Origin: Acidimicrobiales bacterium | Lineage (GTDB): Bacteria > Actinomycetota > Acidimicrobiia > Acidimicrobiales > SZUA-35 | Length of the DNA stretch: 64,000 bases | NCBI GenBank assembly: GCA_013003535.1 | Contig: JABDIY010000162.1 | Location: 122,130-186,129, forward strand | Direction: 5' to 3' | Shown here: positions 46,354 through 53,385 of the stretch, piece after piece | Layout: each line of letters begins with the position of its first letter | How positions within the stretch are numbered: the stretch's first letter is position 1 | Made by a program: the position numbers and the translations under genes | The notes under the pieces: model-generated | Databases searched by the model: none | What the model was told of the DNA's origin: nothing | Seen by the model: the letters and a program-made list of their open reading frames with translations, nothing else

Positions 46354-47322
46354 TCAATTGACGCGGCGTGCGTCCTCTACCAGGTTGATCTCATACAACA
46401 CTTGATCGAGGCGATCACCGGCCTCGATAGGCGCATATGCCTGAGGTCGACTCTCTGAGATGCACGACGAAACCGGCGAAAGAATCGTCCATGGCGTGGG
46501 CTGACAGAACTGCACCACGCTGTAGCGGTCCCCTGGTTGGGCCGGGTCGGCGACAACTCGATGCCAACCGCTCGGAATCACACCGTTGGTCAGGTGCTCG
46601 AGCATGATGCCGGTATTGATGATCACGCCGTCGTCGGGTGGGATGGCATCCTCCCACCCTGCGGTCGTCCGAACCTGCAGGCCGCGCGCGGTGGCGCGGG
46701 GCAGAGCGGTGATGAGGTTGATGTCGGCGTGTTCTCCCGCCCAGACATGCTTCTCACCCGGCGCCAGATCCATTGCGGGATATCTGATCGCCCGGGTGAG
46801 GGTGGAGCCGTCGGTGGTCATAGTGTCGAAGAAGTTTTCCGAACAGCCGATCCCAAGAGCGATGATTCTCAGAAAACGACGTTGCAGTTCTTCGACCGAA
46901 TTGTGGAAGTGCTGCATTACCTCAGCAATCCCCGGTACCTGTGCGTCCGGAAAAACCTGCTTCGGGTACCGCGTCGGATATTTGCGCTGGAGGGGGTGAA
47001 CGGCAGGGATATCTCGACCCCAATTCAACATTTCCTTCCAGTCGGGAACCTCGGCCGAGGCAGCGGTCTCGACCAGGAGACCCGTGTATCCGGTTTGGCC
47101 GTGGGTTCCCGGCGAAGTGACCTGCGCTTTGGTTTCTGCGGGCAGTTCGAAGAATTCGTACAGCATCCCGTAGGTGGAATCGATCAAGTCTTGGCTGAGG
47201 TCGTGATTCGTGTAGACGAATCCGGTGGCGAGGCTGCGACGGACACCGTCGATGACGGCGGCCCGCTGCTCGTGTGAGCCCTGCTCGAAGCTCAACAAAT
47301 CGACATCGAGGATTCCAGACAC
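46354..47322 (-). CDS. Isopenicillin-N-synthase-like 2-oxoglutarate/Fe(II) dioxygenase
   Basis: A 322-residue enzyme of the 2OG-FeII oxygenase/IPNS family. The ligands are visible: His-x-Asp in WAGEHADINLITALP, and the distal His in SGWHRVVADP, followed by the 2OG-binding Arg and Ser in DRYSVVQF. Reaction: oxidation of an unknown substrate. No beta-lactam or other biosynthetic cluster lies near, so a role in antibiotic synthesis is not supported. It is between msrB and the cyclophilin gene on the same strand. Confidence 0.85.
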   Translation of the reverse strand: MSGILDVDLLSFEQGSHEQRAAVIDGVRRSLATGFVYTNHDLSQDLIDSTYGMLYEFFELPAETKAQVTSPGTHGQTGYTGLLVETAASAEVPDWKEMLNWGRDIPAVHPLQRKYPTRYPKQVFPDAQVPGIAEVMQHFHNSVEELQRRFLRIIALGIGCSENFFDTMTTDGSTLTRAIRYPAMDLAPGEKHVWAGEHADINLITALPRATARGLQVRTTAGWEDAIPPDDGVIINTGIMLEHLTNGVIPSGWHRVVADPAQPGDRYSVVQFCQPTPWTILSPVSSCISESRPQAYAPIEAGDRLDQVLYEINLVEDARRVN

Positions 47323-47351
47323 TGCGCTATTCCAAGCGAACCCGAAGCGGG

Positions 47352-47924
47352 CTACTCGTCATGTTCGGTGATTACCACCGAGTTCATGGTGACGGCTGGG
47401 TTGGGGCGGTCCTGTGATCCGGTGGGAGCTTTTTCAATGGTGTCGATGATGTCCATACCCTTCACCACCTGACCGAACAGGCTGTAACTGGGGGGCAGGC
47501 CGACCCCGGATGGGCCGGAGATGATGAAGAACTGGCTGCCATTGGTGTCGGGGCCGGCATTGGCCATGGCCAACGAACCGAGCTGATATTGGCCTTGCTT
47601 GGGGAGCTCATCGGCAAAGCGATATCCCGGTCCCCCGCGCCCGCTGCCCTCGGGATCACCGCCCTGACACATGAAGCCAGGAATGATCCGATGGAAGGTG
47701 AGGCCGTCGTAATAGTGGTAGCGAGCCAGGCTGACAAAGTTGTTGACCGTGTTGGGAGCGACAGCAGCATTCAGCGCGATGACCACGTCACCGAGGACGG
47801 TTTCGCCGTGGCTGATGTTCATGGTGGCCGTGTAACGCTTGGTCGGGTCGATACACATGTCAAACGACGAGTCGAACTTGGTTTGTCGCGGACTCGACCC
47901 ATCAGGGTTGGGGCATTGGGGCAC
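47352..47924 (-). CDS. Peptidyl-prolyl cis-trans isomerase, cyclophilin type
   Basis: A 190-residue protein. The cyclophilin core is visible: LTFHRIIPGFMCQGGDPEGSGRGGPGY, and NGSQFFIISGPSG, and FGQVVKGMDIIDTIE. The N-terminal CPNPDGSSPRQT segment is common in actinobacterial PPIases. The GTG at 47924 has AAGGAG seven bases upstream and was chosen over an upstream start that overlaps the lipoprotein gene. It has no signal peptide, so it acts in the cytoplasm. Confidence 0.92.
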   Translation of the reverse strand: MPQCPNPDGSSPRQTKFDSSFDMCIDPTKRYTATMNISHGETVLGDVVIALNAAVAPNTVNNFVSLARYHYYDGLTFHRIIPGFMCQGGDPEGSGRGGPGYRFADELPKQGQYQLGSLAMANAGPDTNGSQFFIISGPSGVGLPPSYSLFGQVVKGMDIIDTIEKAPTGSQDRPNPAVTMNSVVITEHDE

Positions 47925-47979
47925 AGTTTTTCTCCTTCGAAAGAACGTTCTGTGGAGGATAGGCCCGACGATCGGGCTC

Positions 47980-49251
47980 TCAGCGGAAGGAGACCTGCTG
48001 GACCTTGAACTCGCTGAAGGGGTAGCCGTCGGTCGATTCATCACAGACCGCATCACCGACGTAGAGATCACCGCTTGGTGTGAACGCCAGCGGAACCCTG
48101 CCCCACACTACGAAACTGTCGTCTTCACAGCCTTCAGGTTCGACCCCGCCAAGAGTGATCATGTCGGTGCTGGACACATCGTAAACATAGGTTTCCAGGC
48201 CATTCGAAAAGGCCACACGCTGGCTGTCGTCGGACCAGACAGCGCCGAGTGAGCTACCTGCAGCGAGCTCCATGGACTCCCCCGTTTCCAGGCTCACCAG
48301 CTCGATAGAGATCTGTTCGCTGGCGTCGAAAACCCAATCCCATACCAGCAACCAGCGCGTATCGGGACTAGTCGCAAAGCTGCTGGCGCTGTACTGGTGA
48401 AGCGGCTCGCCGGCGCGGCTACCCACCACCACCTTCACCTCTGCTTCAAAGGAGGTATAGACCAGGCGCCCATCGGGCAGCCGAAGCGCTCCGTAATGAA
48501 ATTGGTCCAACATTCCCGACTGCGTTCGTTCCCCACTTCGTGGATTCACCAGATATTCCGCAACGGTGGGTTCGTCATTCTCGTCGTTCTGGCTGGGGTT
48601 GCCAAAGGGATAGTCGGCGGCCAGGAACATCGTGATGAAGCCCTCTGCGGTCCAGCTGGCATCACCCGAGATGGCGTCGCCCGTGTCGATCCTGATCCCC
48701 CCTTCAAGCCCGAGGTCGGGGGCGAGATCATAGAGAACCAACTCTCCCAGGAACCCCTCGCAGCTTCCGACGTCGAGCACCTGACGACGATTGGGCGATG
48801 CAGTGGGATAGCCGGCATACGTTCGTTCTCCGTTGGCTCCACCCGTCTCTGAGACTGTGCCTCCACCATCGACCTTCACGTAGTACGGCGGTGCAGTCCC
48901 TTCACAACCCACCCCCTCACGATCGATTGCCGTGCCCAGGAATCGGCCGTCGTCGTCAGCCACCACGATGCTGGCGACTGAAACGTTGCGATCGACCATG
49001 GTGTCCACATCGAAGCTCGATGCCGGCACCGGCGGCAGCGTTGACGCGGTTGTGGGAGGGGTCGATGTTGTAGTGGGCTCTGTTGGGTCGTCATCGGGGG
49101 TCGGCGCGGATGTTGTTGCCCCCGAGGTACTGCTGGACTCCAGACCGCTCAAGACGGTGGGAGCAAGTCCCGACTCCGACGCCGAATCCCCGCAAGCGGT
49201 TGCAGCAAGGGCCAAAGCCGCCCCTACCGCCAGATATCGCGCCCGCTTCAT
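47980..49251 (-). CDS. Secreted lipoprotein of unknown function
   Basis: A 423-residue protein with a lipoprotein signal: YLAVGAALALAATACGDS, with the lipobox AATAC. A Thr/Pro/Ser-rich linker follows (SGATTSAPTPDDDPTEPTTTS), and then a beta-rich domain with WD/propeller-like repeats (RWLLVWDWVFDASEQ, DDSQRVAFSNG). It may be a surface sensor or binding protein. I do not recognise the domain. ATG 49251 is preferred over the upstream start. The gap to the divergent dCache gene is 250 bp and contains repeats. Confidence 0.75.
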   Translation of the reverse strand: MKRARYLAVGAALALAATACGDSASESGLAPTVLSGLESSSTSGATTSAPTPDDDPTEPTTTSTPPTTASTLPPVPASSFDVDTMVDRNVSVASIVVADDDGRFLGTAIDREGVGCEGTAPPYYVKVDGGGTVSETGGANGERTYAGYPTASPNRRQVLDVGSCEGFLGELVLYDLAPDLGLEGGIRIDTGDAISGDASWTAEGFITMFLAADYPFGNPSQNDENDEPTVAEYLVNPRSGERTQSGMLDQFHYGALRLPDGRLVYTSFEAEVKVVVGSRAGEPLHQYSASSFATSPDTRWLLVWDWVFDASEQISIELVSLETGESMELAAGSSLGAVWSDDSQRVAFSNGLETYVYDVSSTDMITLGGVEPEGCEDDSFVVWGRVPLAFTPSGDLYVGDAVCDESTDGYPFSEFKVQQVSFR

Positions 49252-49316
49252 CCCAACATTCTGCCTCAATTCCCCAACACGGTGGCGCACTATCCGAACC
49301 GCAATCCTCCAGCCCC

Positions 49317-49382
49317 AGGGTCATCCGTCGCTCTAGGGTCATCGGTCATACTACGCTCAACGGTCAATCACCATCGTTGACC
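49317..49382. promoter_or_regulatory. Tandem GGTCA repeats and a dyad in the lipoprotein/sensor intergenic region
   Basis: AGGGTCATCCGTC (49317-49329) and AGGGTCATCGGTC (49335-49347) are near-identical direct repeats with an 18-bp period. A dyad follows: GGTCAA (49362-49367) and TTGACC (49377-49382). This lies between two divergent genes, so it may be an operator for a regulator that binds GGTCA half-sites. No TATA-like promoter is claimed. Confidence 0.45.
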
Positions 49383-49501
49383 CTCGTTGGGGATATTGCA
49401 GCCCGCCGATAAATAGGGTACGGAGCGTCGTAAGGCATTTCTGAACAGTCGAGCTTCTGGAGCAACACGGACTTCCGCTCAGGATATTGAAAGGGGATAA
49501 T

Positions 49502-50809
49502 GTGCGAATCTCAATACGAGGGCTTATGGCCGCCCTGCTCGCTCTCTTGCTATTTTCCTTCGGAGGCATTCTCTGGACGAATCGGACCACCGCCAACGCC
49601 GAAATCATCTCCGCAATGGAGTCGATCCTCTCCAACGTGTCGGGCAGCACAACTGCCCGATCCGAAGACTTTGTAACTGACGCAAGAGCCAGCTCTGCAG
49701 TGGCTGCCGTTGCTCTGACTCACATGGCTCTGAGCACGCCTGCAGAGCAGGAAACCTATTTTGGTGCGCTCTTGCGGTCCAACCCAAGCGCGAACGGCGC
49801 GTTCTACGGATCGATCGATGGCTCCTTTGTTTATGTCTCACGGTCCGAAGCTGTTGATGGCACTACCTTTCGGACGAAACTGATAACGGTCGAGGAGGGT
49901 TCACGCGTCGTAGAACTCGTTGACCGGGACACCAACTTCACTCTGCTCAACACCGCTTTCGACCCAGCTGATGAGTACGATCCGCGGACACGACCTTGGT
50001 TCACCTTGGCCAGTGAGAAGTCAACAACGATCTTGACCGACCCGTATGTTTTTTTCACCAGCCAACGGCCGGGGGTAACCGCGGCCACACCCGTGTATAG
50101 CGCTGACGGTTCGATAGCAGGAGTGGTCGGTATAGATGTCGAGCTGAGCGATTTGTCCTCGTTCTTGAGTGAACTGAGCCTCGGCGAGAATGGCTCAGCT
50201 TTTATCTTCAACGCCAACGGTGAACTCATAGCCTCCGAAGATTTCGAGGCTCTACAGCGGGCTGAGGGTGAAAGCTTCTCATTGACCTCGGTAGACGAAC
50301 TCGACAGCGCCGTGATCAGCGCGTCATTCGAGGCCAGCGCCAACCTCAACGATCGACTTGAGACCTTCACCGTCGATGACCAGGACTCCACCTTCCACGC
50401 GTTCGTGGCACCGATCGCGAACACCGACTGGATCCTCGGTGTCGCCTTGGACGAACAGGACTTTCTTGGCGAGGTCCGAACCGAACAGCAGCGGAGCAAC
50501 ACGATCGCTCTGGCGCTCGGTCTGCTGGGAATCGCCGCTGGCTGGCGCCTGATCCAAAACGTAACTGGCCCGTTGACCGAATTGAAGAACCGTGCTCTCG
50601 CCATCGAAGCGGGCAATTATGTCGAGACCGGACCGTCCGATGCTGTCATCACTGAATTGCGCACAACATCTGATGCGTTCGATCACATGGTGAAGACGCT
50701 GCTGAATCAACGCAGTTCAGCAGACTCGACCGACCGGTCACCCACAATTGATCTCCTTGAGCCCACGACTCCGGAAGATTCCGAGCGTGAGGAGCCACGC
50801 GCTTACTGA
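49502..50809 (+). CDS. Membrane sensor with dCache-like domain, no output domain
   Basis: A 435-residue protein with an N-terminal membrane segment (GLMAALLALLLFSFGG), an extracellular dCache-like domain (~residues 28-330, with DEYDPRTRPWF and YVFFTSQRPGVTAATPVY), a second membrane segment (~332-351), and a HAMP-like stretch (TGPLTELKNRALAIEAGNY). It ends ~60 residues later with no methyl-accepting, kinase or GGDEF domain. GTG 49502 is preferred, since AAGGGG lies upstream; TTG 49487 is an alternative. The last 7 bases overlap the convergent metY end. Confidence 0.75.
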   Translation: MRISIRGLMAALLALLLFSFGGILWTNRTTANAEIISAMESILSNVSGSTTARSEDFVTDARASSAVAAVALTHMALSTPAEQETYFGALLRSNPSANGAFYGSIDGSFVYVSRSEAVDGTTFRTKLITVEEGSRVVELVDRDTNFTLLNTAFDPADEYDPRTRPWFTLASEKSTTILTDPYVFFTSQRPGVTAATPVYSADGSIAGVVGIDVELSDLSSFLSELSLGENGSAFIFNANGELIASEDFEALQRAEGESFSLTSVDELDSAVISASFEASANLNDRLETFTVDDQDSTFHAFVAPIANTDWILGVALDEQDFLGEVRTEQQRSNTIALALGLLGIAAGWRLIQNVTGPLTELKNRALAIEAGNYVETGPSDAVITELRTTSDAFDHMVKTLLNQRSSADSTDRSPTIDLLEPTTPEDSEREEPRAY

Positions 50810-52134
50810 ACCTCCTTGGCGGCGCGGAATCCCTGCTCCAGATCCTCGATGATGTCGTCGATCGATTCAAGCCCAACGCTTAGCCGTACCAGCCCTGGTT
50901 CCACCCCCGTAGTGGCCTGCTCTTCGGGAGACAGCTGGCTGTGGGTCGTAGAGCCAGGATGAATAACGAGGCTCCGGACGTCGCCAATATTGGCAACGTG
51001 GCTGTGGAGGTTGAGACCGTTGACGAAACGCTCACCGGCTTCACGGCCACCTTTGATCACAAAGCTCGGGACCGACCCGTATCCCCGGCCGTGCGTGTAT
51101 TTCGTTCCGACTGCATGCCAAGGCGAGTCCGGCAGGCCGCTAAAGCTCACGCTTTCAACCTGAGCGTGACGGTCCAGGAACTCAGCCACCTGTTGGGCAT
51201 TCAGAACGTGTCGCTCCATACGAAGACTGAGCGTCTCGAGGCCTTGGAGCAGGAGAAAACTGTTGAAAGGACTGATTGCCGAACCGAGGTCACGAAGAAG
51301 CTGCACCCGGGCCTTGGCGATGAAGGCTCCATGACCGAGCATCGGCCAATACGTGAGGCCATTGTAGGACGGGTCTGGCTCGTTGTAGTTGGGGTATTTC
51401 TCGGCATCGCCGAAGTCGAAACTCCCCCCGTCGACGATCACTCCACCAATGCTGGTGCCATGACCACCGATGAACTTGGTGGCGCTGTGGACCACGATGT
51501 CAGCACCCCACTCCAATGGACGAATCAAGTAGGGGGTGGCCACAGTGTTGTCGATGATCAGCGGCACGCCCGCCCCATGAGCCACCTCGGCCACGGCTTC
51601 GATATCCAACACGTTGTTCTTCGGATTGCCGATGCTCTCGCCATAGAAGAGCTTGGTGTTTGGTTGCACCGCGTCAGCCCAGGCCTGCGGGTCGTCCATG
51701 TCATCAACAAATGAGGTCTGGATCCCGTATTTGGGCAGCGTGTAGTGAAGCAGGTTGTATGTGCCGCCATACAACGCGGCACCGGCCACAAGATGGTCTC
51801 CAGCTTGGGCGATGTTCATGATTGCGATCGTTTCGGCGGCTTGACCCGATGCCACCGCCAATGCCCCGGGCACGCCAGCGGCGGTCTCGCTGAGACCATT
51901 CTCAAGGGCCGCCACCCGTGTTTCCAACACTCCCTGGGTGGGGTTCATGATGCGCGTGTAGATGTTTCCCGGCTCGCCGAGGGCGAACAGGTTGGCGGCG
52001 TGGGCCGAGTCCCGGAATTGGTAAGCCGTGGTCTGATAAATGGGTACTGCGCGGGACCCGGTGGCCGAGTCGGGGATTTGTCCAGCGTGGATCTGGAGTG
52101 TTTCGAAGCCGGGGGTTTGTGGGGAATCTGCCAT
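50803..52134 (-). CDS. metY: O-acetylhomoserine sulfhydrylase / Cys-Met metabolism PLP enzyme
   Basis: A 443-residue PLP enzyme of the Cys/Met metabolism family. The PLP-Lys is in VVHSATKFIGGHGTSIGGVIVDGG, and the N terminus has SRAVPIYQTTAYQF. The length and sequence fit MetY (O-acetylhomoserine aminocarboxypropyltransferase), making homocysteine and methionine from O-acetylhomoserine and sulfide. The frame is open upstream, but ATG 52134 begins MADSPQTPGF, the usual MetY start. A three-copy repeat lies 73-148 bp upstream. Confidence 0.92.
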   Translation of the reverse strand: MADSPQTPGFETLQIHAGQIPDSATGSRAVPIYQTTAYQFRDSAHAANLFALGEPGNIYTRIMNPTQGVLETRVAALENGLSETAAGVPGALAVASGQAAETIAIMNIAQAGDHLVAGAALYGGTYNLLHYTLPKYGIQTSFVDDMDDPQAWADAVQPNTKLFYGESIGNPKNNVLDIEAVAEVAHGAGVPLIIDNTVATPYLIRPLEWGADIVVHSATKFIGGHGTSIGGVIVDGGSFDFGDAEKYPNYNEPDPSYNGLTYWPMLGHGAFIAKARVQLLRDLGSAISPFNSFLLLQGLETLSLRMERHVLNAQQVAEFLDRHAQVESVSFSGLPDSPWHAVGTKYTHGRGYGSVPSFVIKGGREAGERFVNGLNLHSHVANIGDVRSLVIHPGSTTHSQLSPEEQATTGVEPGLVRLSVGLESIDDIIEDLEQGFRAAKEVQ

Positions 52135-52206
52135 GTTCAGGACAGTAACCAATCTCCCCCACGAAGCAACACAAAACCCCATACAAATCCACCAAAATGT
52201 CTGCTG

Positions 52207-52282
52207 AAATTCCTGTTGATGACCACACTCAGTGTGGTTCAAGACAGGAATTTGGCCTCTTTGTGGCTGTGAACAGGAGTTT
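52207..52282. promoter_or_regulatory. Three iterated TGTGG-N6-ACAGGARTTT sites upstream of metY
   Basis: The pattern TGTGG, six bases, ACAGGAATTT occurs on the minus strand (52207-52227) and the plus strand (52233-52253), forming an imperfect 47-bp inverted repeat. A third copy on the plus strand (TGTGG, six bases, ACAGGAGTTT) is at 52262-52282, 29 bp after the second. The fixed spacing suggests binding sites for a dimeric regulator. The site lies between metY and the stop of an enoyl-CoA hydratase gene; it would act on metY transcription. Confidence 0.7.
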
Positions 52283-52298
52283 GCCTTCTCTACCGAGG

Positions 52299-53093
52299 CT
52301 ACTTCCCAGTGAATTCGGCTTTGCCGGGACCATGCTCGATGAAGCTCTTGATGCCGATCACCGCATCATCGGTCTGGAAACTCTTCTTGAACTCCCGCCG
52401 TTCGATCTGGATGGCGTCGGCCATGTCCTCCGCGTTGAGCCCGTCCATGATGGCCCGCTTGACGTTGGAGATCGCCGCGGCGGCACTGGCGTATTGCTCG
52501 GCAAGATCCAAGGACCGTTCAAGGACGTCGGCATCGGGGTGGACCGCCGAAACGAGACCGATCGCCAGTGCTTCATCGGCTTTCACCATGCGGCCGGAAT
52601 AGCCAATCTCCTTTGATTTGGTGACGCCGACCAGGCGAGTCAATCGCTGCGTACCGCCTGCACCGGGGGTAATTCCCAAGAGAATTTCGGGTTGACCGAA
52701 CCGGGCGCTCTCCCCACAGACACGGAAGTCGGTGGCCATGCTCATCTCGCACCCGCCCCCCAGGGCCACACCGTTCACTGCGGAAATCGTTATCTGATCA
52801 AGACCCTCGATCGTAAGCAACGCTTGGTTGAGCGGATCGGTCATTGGGGTGGGGTCTCGCTCCTCTGCCGGACCATCGCTGGGGAACTCTTTGATATCAG
52901 CTCCAGCAGCAAAGAGTTTTGGCCCTCCCCACATCACGACCGCTCGGATATCGCTGCGCGTAGTCAGTTCCTTTGCCGCGGCCAACAGTTCAGCGCTCAG
53001 CTGCCCGTTGATCGCGTTCACCGGAGCGCGGTCGACCCGGAGGATCGCCACCTTGTCCCGGCCGCTGTCTTCGATGTTAACGAAATCTCCCAT
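52299..53093 (-). CDS. Enoyl-CoA hydratase/isomerase family protein
   Basis: A 264-residue crotonase. The CoA-binding and oxyanion loops are visible: KLFAAGADIKEFP and VNGVALGGGCEMSMATDFRV. The glutamate region is FGQPEILLGITPGAGGTQRL, with both positions expected of a hydratase (Glu in PEILLG). It probably hydrates enoyl-CoA in fatty-acid degradation, but the exact substrate is not known. ATG 53093 (MGDFVNI) is preferred over ATG 53138. Confidence 0.9.
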   Translation of the reverse strand: MGDFVNIEDSGRDKVAILRVDRAPVNAINGQLSAELLAAAKELTTRSDIRAVVMWGGPKLFAAGADIKEFPSDGPAEERDPTPMTDPLNQALLTIEGLDQITISAVNGVALGGGCEMSMATDFRVCGESARFGQPEILLGITPGAGGTQRLTRLVGVTKSKEIGYSGRMVKADEALAIGLVSAVHPDADVLERSLDLAEQYASAAAAISNVKRAIMDGLNAEDMADAIQIERREFKKSFQTDDAVIGIKSFIEHGPGKAEFTGK

Positions 53094-53129
53094 GCCATTT
53101 GCTAGCACACGCCGATCAAGCGAGGAAAA

Positions 53130-53330
53130 TTGGTCCAACCGGAGACCGCTATCGCGTTGAGTGCACCAGGCGAAGCTCAGGGCGTAGCGAGAATCGATGC
53201 GAGCAAACTGTTGGTGACGTGCGCTGCGATCGGCTCACCGGTTCGCTCCGTGAGCATCTTCACGCTGCTGAAAATCATCCGCCAGCCGGACCAGAAGACG
53301 GTTCGCCCCCCTGCCACGGAGAGTGGTTGA
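53130..53330 (+). other. Possible small ORF or gene remnant in an intergenic region
   Basis: The gap of 292 bases between the enoyl-CoA hydratase gene and the TAP-like hydrolase gene contains one open frame of 66 codons from a TTG at 53130. Its codons look coding-like (G/C-rich third positions, ARIDASKLLVTCAAIGSPVR), but there is no convincing ribosome binding site and no family match that I can recognise. The rest of the gap holds only the promoter region of the hydrolase, with AAGGAG before its GTG. Low confidence. Confidence 0.25.
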
Positions 53331-53385
53331 CCACGACTAACCGCCGGACTAGGGTCCTGCCCAACATAAGACAAAAGGAGCGGTA

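Noticed and set aside
46351-46364. Perfect 14-bp palindrome GCGTCAATTGACGC
   Set aside because: It overlaps the stop codon and last codons of the oxygenase gene and has no second copy nearby; likely chance.
46354-47322. Beta-lactam biosynthesis gene
   Set aside because: The oxygenase resembles isopenicillin N synthase, but there is no NRPS or other pathway gene nearby; family-level call only.
52135-52206. SAM riboswitch before metY
   Set aside because: I see no sequence resembling known SAM classes; the only structure is the three-copy motif at 52207-52282.
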